Position numbers and translations under genes: made by a program
The notes under the pieces: model-generated
What the model was told of the DNA's origin: nothing
The model's input: only the letters and a program-made list of their open reading frames with translations
Databases searched by the model: none
Origin: Talpa occidentalis
Lineage: Eukaryota; Chordata; Mammalia; Eulipotyphla; Talpidae
DNA length: 64,000 nucleotides
Direction: 5' to 3'
NCBI RefSeq assembly: GCF_014898055.3
Contig: NW_026555331.1
Span: 108,125,194-108,189,193 of the forward strand
Shown here: piece by piece, positions 45,501 to 57,420 of the stretch
Layout: every line of letters begins with the position of its first letter
Position numbering within the stretch: position 1 is the first letter of the stretch

Positions 45501-45514
45501 AAGAAAACGAGAAT

Positions 45515-45840
45515 AAGTATACAAGCATCCTCCACTTTTCAAAAGTTTACATTATGCCACTTGACTATATTATTGTTTCAATAACCAGAGGAAATCCAGA
45601 GTTTCACTTTTACAGCAAACAGCAAAAAGTGAAGAAAGCTTCAGAGTTGCAGCAGCTGTTCCAGAGGCAGCACATACCTCGAGCAGCCCAGCCCCTACCC
45701 CAAGCTGCATTTATCATATTATTCCTGAATTTATGATGTGAGTGTGCTACTTGGTACAGTTTGGCAGGTTATTGTTTGGGTCTGAGCATGTTCAAAAAAA
45801 TTTCTATATAAATTAATGGTAATTACTTTTTCACTTCACA
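45515..45840 (+). mobile_element. Possible ancient DNA-transposon relic
   Basis: CATCCTCCACTTTTCAAAAG…TTATGCCACTTGACTATATT…AACCAGAGGAAATCCAGAG…AGCAAAAAGTGAAGAAAGC resembles an old eutherian repeat whose name I cannot fix. Confidence 0.4.
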
Positions 45841-45909
45841 CCATTTCAGTTTATGAAAGGTTTCAAAGGAATATTCTAATTTCAGATAGATGTAGAAACC
45901 TATATGGGC

Positions 45910-45972
45910 AGGGGGGTGTGTGAGAGAGACAGACAGACAGAGACAGAGAGACAGACAGAGATAGAGACAGGA
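45910..45972. repeat. (GACA)n-rich low-complexity tract
   Basis: Interrupted GACAGACAGA and GAGACAGAGA units. Confidence 0.9.
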
Positions 45973-46169
45973 CACTTGTGAGACAGCAGCACCCAAACAA
46001 ACCATGCAGTAAAATGCTCAGGTAAGTTTCACTTGGCTCATGGAGCATTCAGGAACAGGGAAGCCAAAATATACACCAACAAGGGCCAAGGCACTAAACA
46101 GAGAGAAGATCAGTTGAGTAATTTTAAATGTCCATGCTTAACATTCAGTTTTTTCAAAGTAGGTAATAG

Positions 46170-46350
46170 GACAACATGAATGATTCCACTTAAATATAAA
46201 ATAGCAATAGAATATTACATGAATCTAAGATAAAAAAAAATATAGAAAGAATCAAATTCACCTAAATATTAACAGAGCTCATCTCTGGACAATGAGATTT
46301 TCTTTCATGAATTCCTAAAAGGAATGTGAATCTTTTTACAGACAAAATTA
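46170..46350 (+). mobile_element. Old L1 3' fragment
   Basis: TATAGAAAGAATCAAATTCACC…AATATTAACAGAGCTCATC…CTGGACAATGAG matches the 3' region of ancient L1M. Confidence 0.45.
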
Positions 46351-46594
46351 ATAATCCTATCTTAATTTCATTAAAAAATGAATTAAGTAATTAGGAAAAT
46401 AAAGAAAGGCTCTAGCCCCCATGGACTACTTACCACTCCAGCAGACTCAAAGTCTGTCTGGTTTGTTCTGAGAAGAGAATGAATACTCAGAAGGGTACAG
46501 GAAGGCCCAGAAACAGAGGAGTTATAACACAAAACAGGACCAGTCAACAAGCACTCAATGATTTGCCACAGTATAGCCAGAGTATGCTTTTGTG

Positions 46595-46870
46595 AACACA
46601 AATTTGATCATGTTATTTCTGCTTAAAATTGTTAGTTCCTTTCCACTACTCCGAGGAAAAGACCAAAATCCTTTGAGAGGACTGCACAGACCTCTGCTCA
46701 CATCTCCAACCTCTTCTGGATCCCTGTCCCTCCCCCACCCTCCCACAGCCCATCTCCACCCCCCAGCCATAGGGGGCCTCTGCATAAACTCTCTCATCTC
46801 CCTCCCTCACCCCCTTCATCAGGGACACCCACCCATCTCCCAGACCAGGTTCAATCCCACTGTTGGGCAC
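46595..46870 (+). mobile_element. L2 fragment, plus strand
   Basis: TTTGATCATGTTATTTCTGC…ATTGTTAGTTCC…AAAAGACCAAAATCCTTTG is the L2 ORF2 C-terminal block (sense). The apparent frames here come from it. Confidence 0.6.
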
Positions 46871-47150
46871 TCAAACAGTCCTGAAAGAACTTTCTAGTCA
46901 CCGTGTTGAGAATTTGGAGGGGAGAGAGTAGAACGGTAGGGAGACCACTTGAAAATATCGCGAAAGACCTGGAGAAAGAAGAGGATGATTTGAACTAAGG
47001 CACAGGGAACGGAGGAAACCATGAATAGGAAAGAGTTTAGAGAAAAAAATCTATAGGACTTGATGACAAATTAGATGATGTGGGGGTGCTGGTGCAGGCT
47101 CTTAGATGGCGCCCAGATTTCTGCTCCTGTTGCCTGAGCTTTCTGAAACG
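46871..47150. other. No gene; unassigned sequence
   Basis: No repeat or coding signal recognised in this short stretch. Confidence 0.4.
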
Positions 47151-47154
47151 CAGA

Positions 47155-47340
47155 AACTGAATTTCAGTCATTGTTCTGAAACAAGTCACTCTGACTTCTT
47201 CAAGTCCCAGTTTCTCTATTGGTAAAATGGATCTGCTCATAGTTCTCTCACAGAGTTACTGGCAGAATCAAGTGAGTTCATGTTTGGGAAAATGCTTCAC
47301 AAACTCTAGTAAAATTATCACTGTCATCATCAACAGGTGG
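47155..47340 (+). mobile_element. MIR SINE relic
   Basis: AACAAGTCACTCTGACTTC…CCCAGTTTCTCTATTGG…ATTATCACTGTCATCATC. Confidence 0.7.
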
Positions 47341-47935
47341 CAATTACCGCAAATCACCCCCAAAAACAGACTCCTTGAAACAGTCACTAAACCAAACTGA
47401 CTGTCTTACACAAGTGGACTAAATTCTGTATCTTTTAATTTTTTCACCGTCCTAAACAGCTGGTGTCTCGGGTAACCCTGATGAGAAAAGAAGAAAAGGC
47501 CTCTCATGGGAGAGTTGGGTCAGATTCCCAACAGTTCCCTCTTTAAGAGAGGCTGGGTTCCCCTTCAGTACTTAGCTGACCTGACAACAATTGAAAATCT
47601 AAGTAATTTCCAAGTGTTAAATAAAGACGAATCACGAGACACAATGAGTCTTTCTTGGAAATGGTTAACTAATGACATTAAAATAGAAACCCATCCACTT
47701 TCCCGCTCACTGCCTACATCCTATTGTGTTCAAGGGGGCGCCCCATGTCTGCCCAGAGTCAGAGTCAGCTTTTTCCTGGAAGACCTCTCAGAGAAATGAA
47801 CATCTAAAGGGCTGGAGAGTTCCTACACTTTGCGACATCACAGCCAGTTGAAATGTCTCCAGGTTTGGCATGAACGAAGGTGAAAGGGGAAGGGAAAGGA
47901 ATTCAGATGTGTAGCAACTAGGATGCTCTCATCAC
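47341..47935. other. No gene; unassigned sequence
   Basis: A 97-codon plus frame (47,506-47,799) has no domain and no splice support. Confidence 0.4.
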
Positions 47936-47939
47936 CGGG

Positions 47940-48060
47940 CCAGCACTTTATAAACATCATATAGTACATAGATATTATTATTCCTACTGCACAAGAGTCA
48001 CAAAGGTAAAGAGAGTGTCAGATGAGATCATAAGTGATAAAAATCAAAGCTCAGCAACTT
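47940..48060 (-). mobile_element. MIR SINE relic
   Basis: GCCAGCACTTTATAAACATC…TACTGCACAAGAGTCACAAAG. Confidence 0.6.
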
Positions 48061-48299
48061 ATTTCTGGTTTACCAGCTACTACAACATACACCATCATAT
48101 ACACCTCAACAATTCTTTGAGATGATCTCCAATAGTCTAGATGCCTGATAAATAAATAAAATATTTAGTAGGTCCAACACAGCATTCCAACCAAAATTAA
48201 ATCATTTTTAAAAGAAAAAACATTCGTCCTAAACTCTGAAGGCCTACATTAAAATACTCAACAGCAATCTGATTTAGAAAAGCTGAATCAGACCACCTT

Positions 48300-48430
48300 T
48301 TAAAAACCGTTACTTTTTAAATATTTTAATCATGTTTATTGAGATAATATTGGTTTACTACACTGTTTATGTTTCAGGGGTAAAGGTTCACACCTCTTCA
48401 GATATGGCTCCACACCACACCCACCATTAA
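48300..48430 (-). mobile_element. L1 3' end scrap, minus
   Basis: TTTATTGAGATAATATTGG…GTTTATGTTTCAGGGG, the same reverse 3' UTR type as at 5.3 kb. Confidence 0.6.
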
Positions 48431-49060
48431 CTCTCCTTAAAGTCTAACAAATGCTGGTCATTACAAATGATGCAAGTCCAGGGTGGCTGGTCCTTCTACT
48501 TTCTTCTCCAAGTCCATGGAATCATACCTGAGCCATTCTGTGACAGTATCAGGAAGAGAGAAAGCACAGCTATTGAAGAAGCACAGAGACAAGGCAGGAG
48601 TCATGCAAATAGTATTCATGGATAGAGTGAATGGCTGGGACTTTTGTCTGGTACATACTGTCTCCAGGAAGCACAAACCAACTTCCACCAACTGTGCCTC
48701 CACGCCCTCCCAGGGCCCCTAAGGGAAGGACTGGTTCTCAGGCCAACCTCCCACCACACTCCAGAGTCTGCCTGACACCCAGACAGGAAATGCCAACCAG
48801 TCCCTCCAAGCCCCCAAGCAGCTGGCACCAATTACCCAGGCCCAGCTGCAAGCACTCGACTGGGGTGGAGCAGACACTCCAGATCCTCAGGCGGGTTAGA
48901 AATCCTACATTAAAACAAAGGCAGCCTTGCTGTTGTGCCAGCCCTCAACATAAGTGGCTGTGGGCAGTCGGGGGCTGTGGGAGGCAGGCTGGTGAGCACC
49001 ATCCAGGGAAGCAGCTGTGCATCTGGGAGACTTGCCGACTCCCTAATTTCACAGCATTTC
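48431..49060. other. No supported gene; long frame at 48,631-49,248 judged spurious
   Basis: The 205-codon plus frame is C-rich and low in complexity, and its end lies in a MIR. No domain is recognised. Confidence 0.45.
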
Positions 49061-49290
49061 CAGGATCACAAGCAACAGCTACCAATTACTGGGTTCCTAG
49101 GTTCATCATCCCATTCAACTCTCCCAATAATGCAACAAAGAAAACAGTAGAATCCCCACTTACAAATGAGGGACCTGTGGCTAAAAGAGATGAACCATCT
49201 TTCCTAAAGTCACAGGAAAGTGCCAGAGCTGGGTCTTCTGTGTGCTAGAGCCCAGGTCTTTTCTGTCACTTTCCTTTCTACCTACTATTC
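49060..49290 (-). mobile_element. MIR SINE relic
   Basis: CTTACAAATGAGGGACC…AAGTCACAGGAAAGTGCCAG…GAGCCCAGGTC. Confidence 0.8.
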
Positions 49291-49625
49291 TGGCCCAGAA
49301 GAAATAAACAGCTAAAAAGAGCCTGGCAGCAAGGGACTCACCCTGCAAAATCATCACAAGTGACATACCAAGTCCTAGAAGAGGATGAACTGATTGAGGA
49401 GATGGAGACATGGGCTGGTCATCAAGACACCAAAGCCCAAAACACAAAGTGACTGGCCTACAGGAAATGCCAATTTTGAACAAGAAACAGAAGACCAAGG
49501 TCATTCTCATAGCTTTTTTGATTGAGGAGGGCTCAGGGTTGGTTATTATTATTTTCATGTTTGTAACATTATTATGGAAATGGCACTAAAGATACATGTT
49601 ATTAATATATAAAAACAACATATTA
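49291..49625. other. No gene; unassigned sequence
   Basis: A 125-codon minus frame (49,181-49,558) partly covers the MIR and has no domain. Confidence 0.4.
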
Positions 49626-49627
49626 TC

Positions 49628-49862
49628 ATGGGAATTATAGCAAACATTAATATAGAACTTGCTATGTACTAGGTGCTATTCTGAGTGCTTTAACTTGCTT
49701 AATCCTCCAGCACTCCAAGAGACAGGTAATAGTAAAGATGAGCACATCGAAACACAGAAGCTTAAGTAACAAGCCTGAAAGCACAGAGCCAATAAACTGT
49801 GGAGTCAAACTTCAAATCAAGGCAGTCAAGCTCCAGAATCCATGCTCTTAATCTCTATGCAT
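49628..49862 (-). mobile_element. MIR SINE relic, nearly full length
   Basis: CTTGCTATGTACTAGGTGC…AACTTGCTTAATCCTCCAGC…AAGTAACAAGCCTGAAAGC…CCATGCTCTTAATCTCTATGC. Confidence 0.88.
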
Positions 49863-50398
49863 ACCATGTCTCAAAGCCAGGGAGCATTCATTAGGCAGGA
49901 CCTATGCGAGGTGCTTCCATAACTTGTATCTCTGATCACATTTATTGTTCATAACATGCAAGTCTAATAACATGAATTGAAGTCATAAAAGCTTCTGATC
50001 ACATGGGATTGAAGTTAACCCTGCAGGCAAGCAGAAACACTTGGAAATCTCCATCCATGGAGATTTGATATTATAAAGGTGAAATGGCTGGAAGGGACAG
50101 GCTGCCACACGATTGACTTACCTTTGGTTCCTTTCTTGAATCCTGCTGAGTGATTATCAAACCACACTGTGAGCAAGAATTACTACCCAAAGGTGTATAC
50201 TCAAAATCTAGTCTACTTCCTTCCAGCATAATTATGGCTTTCGCTAATCCTATATCCCATTTGCCTCCACTTTGCTCTGCAAAGCATCTTTCACCAGCAA
50301 TCCCCAGTGCACCTCACCCATCCCCTGCACCTTCCCTCTCTGGGACTCAAAGCTCACCTCCATCTGGGAGTGGCAGAAACTGCAGAGCTTTCCTTACC
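49863..50398. other. No gene; unassigned sequence
   Basis: No repeat or coding signal recognised. Confidence 0.4.
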
Positions 50399-50399
50399 A

Positions 50400-50540
50400 G
50401 CCAGTTCCCCAGTTACAGATGGAGAAACTGAGGCACATGTTAAGCGACTTGCCCAGAATAAAAGAACAAGTTAGTAAGATGCTAACCTCACCTTCCAATT
50501 GCTAGGAAGTCTGGTATGTGCTCTCCACTACACTGTGCAT
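50400..50540 (-). mobile_element. MIR SINE relic
   Basis: GTTACAGATGGAGAAACTGAGG…AAGCGACTTGCCCAG…CTCTCCACTACACTGTGC. Confidence 0.85.
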
Positions 50541-50639
50541 TTCCCCCCACCATGGCTCCCCCATCCTTCCACAGTGCAGACTTCGGTGCTATAGTCAGCA
50601 AATGCTTATTAAATTCCGATAGTAATGATACTATCAAAC

Positions 50640-50985
50640 TAATGTTTGTGCTCCCCCACCCCAAATTCATAAACTGAAATCTAATCCCCAGTGTGATGGT
50701 ATTAGGATGTGGGGCCTTTGCGAGATGATTAGGTCATGAGAGCAGAGCTCTCCTTAATGGCATTAGTGCCCTTATAAAAGAGACCCTAGAAAGCTCCCTC
50801 CGCCCTTCTGCCACATAAGGACACAAAGAGAAGACAGCCATCTATGGACCAGGGCAGACACAGGCTTTCAGCAGACTGCTGGTGTCTTGACCATGGACTT
50901 CCCAGCCTCACTAAACACATTTCTGTTATTTAAACCACCAAAACTATACTTTCTGCCACAGTGGCCCAAAAGGACTAAGGCGATG
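50640..50985 (+). mobile_element. MaLR (MLT1/MST-type) solo LTR
   Basis: CCCCAAATTCATAAACTG, GTATTAGGATGTGGGGCC, GCCCTTATAAAAGAGACCC, AGAGAAGACAGCCATC, GACTTCCCAGCC and the closing GGACTAAGG follow the MaLR LTR order on plus. It contains a TATAAAA at about 50,774. No internal sequence accompanies it. Confidence 0.85.
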
Positions 50986-50999
50986 CCTAGGAGCGTTCC

Positions 51000-51470
51000 T
51001 TGCATTATCTCATTTAACTTCCAGACCCAGCAAGGTAGTTACTATTGATTGTGTCCACTTACAGCTTAGAATGCTGAACTTAATCCATGTGATACCACCT
51101 CTCCAAGATCCTAACAAAAAGAAGATGGGGCTTAGAATTCCATTTGAGGGCCTCCCTGGTGGCACAAGGGGTTAAGATGCAACCTATGAAACTGTCCACA
51201 ACCTCTGCAGCACAAGTTCCATCATCCGGCCAGCCAGAGAGCAACCCACATGGCACAGCAGACCTCTCCTGACTCACCCGCTGCTCCCCTCAACAGAGTA
51301 TTTCAGTCAGTCTTCCTGTTCTGCTCCCCACTCTGTCTCTGGTGAATCCTCTCACCCCCCGCACCTCTGGCCTGTACCCCAGCTCTTGTATGCATAAATA
51401 AATAAATCTTAAAAAAAAAAAAATCCCATTTGAACCACAAGTGTCTAACTCCAGAGCCTGTTATATTCTG
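51000..51470 (-). mobile_element. MIR relic split by a SINE
   Basis: TTGCATTATCTCATTTAAC…GGTAGTTACTATTG before the SINE, and GTGTCTAACTCCAGAGCC after it. Confidence 0.7.
51148..51423 (+). mobile_element. tRNA-derived SINE, subtype B, inside a MIR
   Basis: Starts GGCCTCCCTGGTGGCACAAG. Target duplication TTCCATTTGA / TCCCATTTGA at 51,138-51,147 and 51,424-51,433. MIR sequence continues on both sides. Confidence 0.93.
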
Positions 51471-51689
51471 GACTCTACTAAGAGCAATTTAACCATTCTG
51501 ATCCCCCCTTTCCTGTTGTGTCCCAGGCCAAATCCTCAAGCCAGGCTCAAAATGTCATCCTTTTCTGCTGTTCTCTCCAACACTGCCAACTTCCCCATGG
51601 CATCAGGTAGACTCTTTCCACTGCTCCTCTCCTAGTTCACTGAGGCTGGGTGGACATGCCAGGCACACTTCTGGTGAAGGGAAGGAACG

Positions 51690-51885
51690 CTGAGTGAGCA
51701 CACAGTATGATAACCAGGCACCGTGCCTGGCACTTTACTTCTGTGGCCAAGGTTCACCTGCAAGGAAAGTGCTACCAGCTGCATTTATTTTGAGAAGGAA
51801 TTGAGGCTCAAAGAAACCAAATGACTTACCTGATTGCTACAATAAATCATGTGCAACTCCATAGCCCAGGATTTCTCACTACAAA
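51690..51885 (-). mobile_element. MIR SINE relic
   Basis: CCGTGCCTGGCACTTTAC…GAAGGAATTGAGGCTCAAAG…AAATGACTTACCTG. Confidence 0.7.
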
Positions 51886-52061
51886 TACTCTCATGGCAGA
51901 GTGCTTGGCTGACCCACGCCCCTAAAACCACGCACTCCGATTGCTGGCGGACAATCTAGCCCCATTGTGAGAGTCTCATTCCTCAAGCTAAAGTCACAGC
52001 TTCCCTTTGTCGAAATGCAAATACCGTGAAGAGGGGCGCACAGTTGTAACCAGTATTTTTC

Positions 52062-52136
52062 CCCTAATAACGAAAAATATTTTAATGGCACCTTAGAGTT
52101 AACAAAGCATTTTCATACGTAACTTTACTTGGTCCT
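52062..52136 (+). repeat. Direct duplication, copy 1 (includes MIR-like end)
   Basis: CCCTAATAAC…TTAGAGTTAACAAAGCATTT…TTGGTCCT, repeated at 52,397-52,475 with a few changes. The MIR-like reverse end continues to about 52,200. Confidence 0.85.
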
Positions 52137-52396
52137 CACTGCAGTTCCATAACTAAGGATCATGCTCCCCATTCTCCATACAAGAAGTGATTCGATAACA
52201 TGCAGAATGGGGAAGAGAAGGAGGAGATGAGGGCCAGGGGCCTGGGAGCTCCACTCTGCACAACAGCTCCTTCCACAGGTTCTACCTCACTCTGCTCCAG
52301 TCTTATCAGAGATGTGAGGCGGAGGAAGAACAAATTAGGTCAACCAGTACCAGGAAGTGGCTGTGGGGTATTTTACCTTATTTAACCACTATTATT

Positions 52397-52475
52397 CCCT
52401 AATAACAAAAAAATAATAATTTAATGGAATCTTAGAGTTAACAAAGCATTTTCATACGCAACTTTATTTGGTCCT
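52397..52475 (+). repeat. Direct duplication, copy 2
   Basis: Same order as 52,062-52,136, including the part outside MIR, 335 bp downstream. Confidence 0.85.
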
Positions 52476-52479
52476 TTTT

Positions 52480-53210
52480 TGGCCCTCTGTTCCTCACCAT
52501 CACTCCCTACTAGGTATACAAGGCCCAGAGGCTTTGCATCCACCCAGACAGACAAAATGTTAGGACCATAAGGCAAGGGGCCAAACTAGGCCAAGAAAGT
52601 CCTCAGCCACATGCACTGAGGAAGGCCAGTCCCCGCTGTGCCTGGGCCTGAGAGTAGGCCACACCCCCACATATGCAGCCAAGTGATGCCTGCCTTGGCC
52701 ACCCACGGAGACCACACCAGAACCCCTCAAAAGGGTATCAGTCAGCAGACCTCCTCCACTCTACATGGGTTCCCAGCTCCCAGCAGTCCAAGAGTGGGAC
52801 AGGGAACCCTCGCTCCCAGTCCTTGGGGCTCTAATTGCTGTCTAGAGGCGCCTTATTTTTCCTCCTCTGGGACAACCCCATGGAGAGAAACACAGGCACA
52901 AGGGAGCCAGAGGCAGTTGCTACAGGAAACGCATCCTTCTATTAGCAACACCTTGTCAGTGCAGGCCTAGAATTTTCCACAACATCACAGGGTTCATTGT
53001 TGAAGGAGGGAGAGCATCTTTGCCATACACCCCAACAACTTCACATCCTCACTCCCAGCCTAGGACTTCATCCACTGCCTTCTGCTTCTCTGGAGTTCAT
53101 CACTGCAGGAAGAAGGGAAAATGAGGGTCCTCCCTGAGCCCCACTTTCACATCTGTAAAATGGGTGGTAAGGAGTACCAAAGAGACCAAGTGAGGCCCAC
53201 TCCAGTGGCT
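52480..53210. other. No gene; unassigned sequence
   Basis: A 110-codon plus frame (52,638-52,970) is unsupported. Confidence 0.4.
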
Positions 53211-53226
53211 TAAAAAAAATGCTTTT

Positions 53227-53503
53227 GTTGGGTCACCCTGGTGGCGCAAGGGGTTAAGCACCGCACTATGAAGCAATCCGCAGCCTCTGCAGCACGAGTT
53301 CGATCCCTGGCCAGCCAGGGAGCAACCCATATGGCACAGCAGACCTCTCCTGACTTGCTCTCTGCTCCCCTCAGCAGTGTATTTCAGTTAGTCTGCCTAT
53401 TCTGTTCTCCACTCTGTCTCTGGTGAATCCTCTCACCACCCCCCACCCCCTACATCTCTGGCCTGTACCCCAGCTCTTGTATGCATAAATAAATAAATCT
53501 TCT
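53227..53503 (+). mobile_element. tRNA-derived SINE, subtype B
   Basis: Body GGTGGCGCAAGGGGTTAAGC through the ATGCATAAATAAATAAATC tail. Target duplication AAAAAATGCTTTT at 53,214-53,226 and 53,504-53,516. Confidence 0.93.
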
Positions 53504-53519
53504 AAAAAATGCTTTTTTT

Positions 53520-54108
53520 TTCCAGATATAATTCACTTTGTGGGGAGAGAGTGTGTATTTCAGGCAGGTTTATGGAGAAAGTAACAATCGGTGAACCCAT
53601 GGAGCACAGACCCAGAGAGATATTCCTATTCCAGAAGACAAGGAGCATTCTTCAGGGAAAACAATGATACTACTACTCCCCCACACAACCATTCATTGTC
53701 TACCCTAATGCCATTTCACAAGCACCTCACCAGAGTCAAACTACACTTGAACTCTGGTATGTGGCCCGCAACTAATGCTCATCACCACATCACTTCCTCT
53801 AATCACAGGTTCAAGTGGCTTCCCAGGCAGGGATGGAACTCTTAAGTCATGAAGACCCTATGGCAGTACTTTCTGGATGCAACACGTGTTCAGTCTCTTA
53901 TCTTGTTTCCAAAGATGTCTTGACCACATATTTGATTTCATGACCTTAAAAAAAACATATAAAGAAAACACAAAACCATCTGGCCTGGGATACAGGGGGG
54001 CCTGGGGACTGAGCAGAGGGCCCCGCTGAGCAGCAGATTAACAAGTCTTGTTTCTCTGAACCAATCTTGCACCCAAGGCAGCCTCATCCCACCTGCAGCC
54101 ACAGTCTG
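53520..54108. other. No gene; unassigned sequence
   Basis: No repeat recognised. Confidence 0.4.
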
Positions 54109-54123
54109 TCCCTTTCTGGTTTT

Positions 54124-54395
54124 GGGGTTTTTTTTTTAAAGCTTTATTTATTCATGCATATAAAAACTGGGGTACAGGCCAGAGGTGTGGATGGTGAGAG
54201 GATTCATCAGAGACAGAGTGGGGAACAGAACAGGCAGACTGACCAAAACACACTGCTGAGAGGAGCAGCGGGCAAGACAGGAGAGGTCTGCTGTGCCATG
54301 TGCGTTGCTCCCTGGCCAGGGATTGAACTCGTGCTGCAGTGGCTGTGGTTTGCTTCATAGGCTGCATCTAAAACCCTTGTGCCACCGGGGCGGCC
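54124..54395 (-). mobile_element. tRNA-derived SINE, subtype B, minus orientation
   Basis: Perfect 14-bp target duplication CCCTTTCTGGTTTT at 54,110-54,123 and 54,396-54,409; body in reverse. Confidence 0.94.
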
Positions 54396-54499
54396 CCCTT
54401 TCTGGTTTTACCCCAGCTCTCCAGACATGGCAAAGCCCCAGATCTCTAGTCACTGGATGATGTACTGGTCCCAGGGTTCAGCAGAAATAAAGTCCACCG

Positions 54500-54735
54500 T
54501 GGGAGGCAGCGAAGTTTGGGGTAAACCCAGGGCTGAGGAATCAGGGCAGATGTGGTCTAAGCCCAACTCCTTCACTTCCTAGCGTGTGACTTCCAGCAAA
54601 TGACTTCCTCTTTGCAGCCTTAGGAGTTTCTTCTCCTAAAATGGGGGTCATAACCAGAAACTTTCTGAGTGGCTGTGAAAGGTGATAGAATGAGCTGAAT
54701 AAAGTACCTAGCTCAGTGCCTGGCCCACACCCCAT
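54500..54735 (+). mobile_element. MIR SINE relic
   Basis: AGCCCAACTCCTTCACTTCC…TTCCTCTTTGCAGCCTTAGG…AGTACCTAGCTCAGTGCC. Confidence 0.75.
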
Positions 54736-55490
54736 GGCCGCTCATGATTATGGTCACCCCTGTGCTCAGCGCAGCCTGGAACTTCAGTGTCTCGGAGCCC
54801 CTGCAGCCAGAGCACAGGCCGTTTCAGCAGCCTAGGCTCCCGTGCCACAGGGAACCCTCAGAGGGTTCTTCGTGGGGGTGTCACTGGTGTGTAGGACTGT
54901 CCTCACATAGTAGATTATTTCAGCCTCTGCTCACTGTCAGTGAGTCCATCCCCAGGCTCCCGCACAGTGAGTGCCAAAAGAGCACTTCATGTGTCTAAAC
55001 ATCCGCCAGGGAGTAGCACCCATGGTGGGAAACACAGCTGGAGCCACCAGTCTGAGCCAGAAGCAGAAGACTCCCCTTAGCCCAGAAATGTCCACTCAAC
55101 AGAGTTCTATCAGTAATTCTCCTATAGTCTTGCCCTTACCACAGAGGTGGGCCTGCCCTTCCTCCTACAGAACCCCCAAGATTCCCACTGTCCTCATAGG
55201 CCTCTCCTGGTAAGAATCTCCTGAGTCACCAAAAGCATAACATGAATCCCATTAGTAAAATTTTAACCTGGAAATTTTATATAGTTAGCAGACTAGAAGA
55301 GGAAGTGATTCCTAATGACAGAATGTCAGACCCCTGAGAAAAGGAGTGATCTGGGGACTACTGGTACCTCATCAGGATTCTTTTCTCACATGGTAGGAGG
55401 GGACAGAGCAAGTCCTGGTCACCACACACTGAGTCCTTGTGCTTGGAGGAAATAGTTGCAGTACACATGAGAGACAGCACTCGCAAATTA
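54736..55490. other. No gene; unassigned sequence
   Basis: GC-moderate part first, then ordinary sequence; no exon recognised. Confidence 0.4.
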
Positions 55491-55665
55491 TATACAAATA
55501 TACTTACACACATGACATAGATATACATATAGACTTTTATGCATGTGTATATATAATTTCTATAATTATGATTAATATATAGCTATATATTATGATTAAT
55601 ATACAGTAATGATTAATATATAGTAATATATGATGATTAGTTATAGATTAATAACTAGTTATTAA
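55491..55665. repeat. AT-rich tandem region (ATGATTAATATA-like unit)
   Basis: Repeated TATGATTAATATA and AGTAATGATTAATATA units with drift. Confidence 0.75.
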
Positions 55666-55669
55666 TTAT

Positions 55670-56260
55670 GCATACTCAGTACATATTAGATAAGGAATAC
55701 CTGCAAATTAGTAAGAAATTACAAACTCCCCCAGGGAAAAGCATACAGGCAAAGGACATAAAGAGGCAATTTTACAAAGGAAATGAAAAAATTTATGGAA
55801 TTGAAAGTGTACTTTCCACCTCTCAAACTAACAACTTTTTAAAAAATGATAGTGTCTGGTCCTCATGAAAGTAGTGAGAACCTTGTGGGAGTGTAAGTTT
55901 GTATTTCAAGAGGGTAGTTGAGTGATATGTTCCAAAAATCCTAAAAATATACATACTTTTGGACCAAGCAACTGTACTTCTATAATTGAATCCTTAAAAG
56001 ATTTCTCCTTTTTCCATTGGTTTTATGTCAAAAATTAAAAGCATCTAAATAGCCATCAATAGGTGAGTAAATGTATCCCTTGCATATAGCATGAAACAAA
56101 TTATGATTATCACCTTTTGTAAAAATAAACTGTATAGAAAAAAATACAGAAAGTGTACATAAGATATAATAACATTTAACACTGGGTGATAAAATCACAA
56201 GTAACTTTCCTTTTTTGATCATCTGTATTTTTCAAAGTATCTATATTGGCCAACAAATTC
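55670..56260 (+). mobile_element. Old L1 ORF2 end and 3' region
   Basis: AAAGGACATAAAGAGGCAATT, ATATACATACTTTTGGACC, GTACATAAGATATAATAAC and TCATCTGTATTTTTCAAAG follow ancient L1M order on plus. Confidence 0.6.
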
Positions 56261-57005
56261 TAAAATGTCTCATATGGCATTTACTGTTGTCTATTTTGTA
56301 AAATATTAAGCATGACCATATCATATCATCCCAAGAGCACAAACTCCCTGCATACCAGTTTGTAAGTCTGAATAATCTTCATAGACTTCCCATGACATTA
56401 GCTTGGTCCCTTGAATCATAAGAGCAATTGTCATTATTTATTGGATTTACTACATGGTAGGCATCATGCTTAAACTGTATCTTTTCATACAGTATAATTC
56501 AATAAGCATTTGTTGAAGGAGGAAGGGAAGAAGGAGGACAGACAGGAAGGAGTGAATGAACAATTGCTTAGAGATCTGAAATTACTTGGCAGCTCTCTCA
56601 GTTGGAAGTGACTGGGTAATTTTTGAGGTCCCTTCCAACGGTCCAGCAGACCGTAGCAATCTGCCAGGCAGTTTTTCTGGTGAGGATGGGAGCAAACAGA
56701 GGAAAGGGGTTTTGAGAGGATCACTCTATGAACATGGGTTTTAAAAGCCACCATTTTGGGGAAAACTTCTCACAGGAGACTACCATGCGAAACTTCAAAA
56801 ATCACTTTGGGAAGTTTTCTTAACAGAATCAAGAGAATTAGTAGTAACATGACAATATCTTTTAATGAAACACTTTTGAGCTTTGGAGACCTTTGATTCA
56901 TATCTAGACACATTCCCAGCATCCACCATCACCCATTCATTAAAGGGTGAAAGAAAAATTAGACACAGTTTCATCCTTTAGTAAATTATAAAGCAAGGAA
57001 GACAA
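56261..57005. other. No gene; MIR/L2 scrap at 56,425-56,515
   Basis: GGATTTACTACATGGTAGGC and TTCAATAAGCATTTGTTGAAG look like L2/MIR ends. The rest is unassigned. Confidence 0.4.
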
Positions 57006-57009
57006 CCAC

Positions 57010-57420
57010 TAGGCGCAGAAATGGTGATTTGAGACAGGGTGTGAGTTCTAACAGGGAACTACTTGTCTAAAGCAAGTGCAGAAGGAGAAATTCTTTCTGA
57101 TGAGAAAGGAAAGCCAAGGATGTGGCGAGTGAAAGCCAGAACAGACAGGATTTCTCAATGCAGAAAGGGGAATGACATCCTGGCTAAGGAAACAGCCAGA
57201 GCAAAGGCTCTGAGGGATGGGATATGGTATTTGGCTGAGAGTAAGTAATAAGTTATAGAAGAATGGATTTGAAATGAGAGCTGAGGTAGGAAAGGCAGAT
57301 TGAGTAGACTGGAGGGCTTGAGGGGCAGACGAAGGAGTTTAGACTTCATGGTGGAAGTAATGTGTTCAGCCCATGCTCCAAAAATCTTGGACCATTTCAT
57401 TAGAAGGAGCTACAGTGGCC
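57010..57420 (-). mobile_element. L2 relic, minus strand
   Basis: GGAAACAGCCAGAGCAAAGGC, GAAAGGCAGATTGAG, AGGAGTTTAGACTTCATGG: the reverse L2 block before the reverse-transcriptase region. Confidence 0.55.

Noticed and set aside
48631..49248. 205-codon plus-strand open frame as a gene
   Set aside because: C-rich low-complexity sequence, no domain, and the 3' part is a reverse MIR. No exon signals support it.
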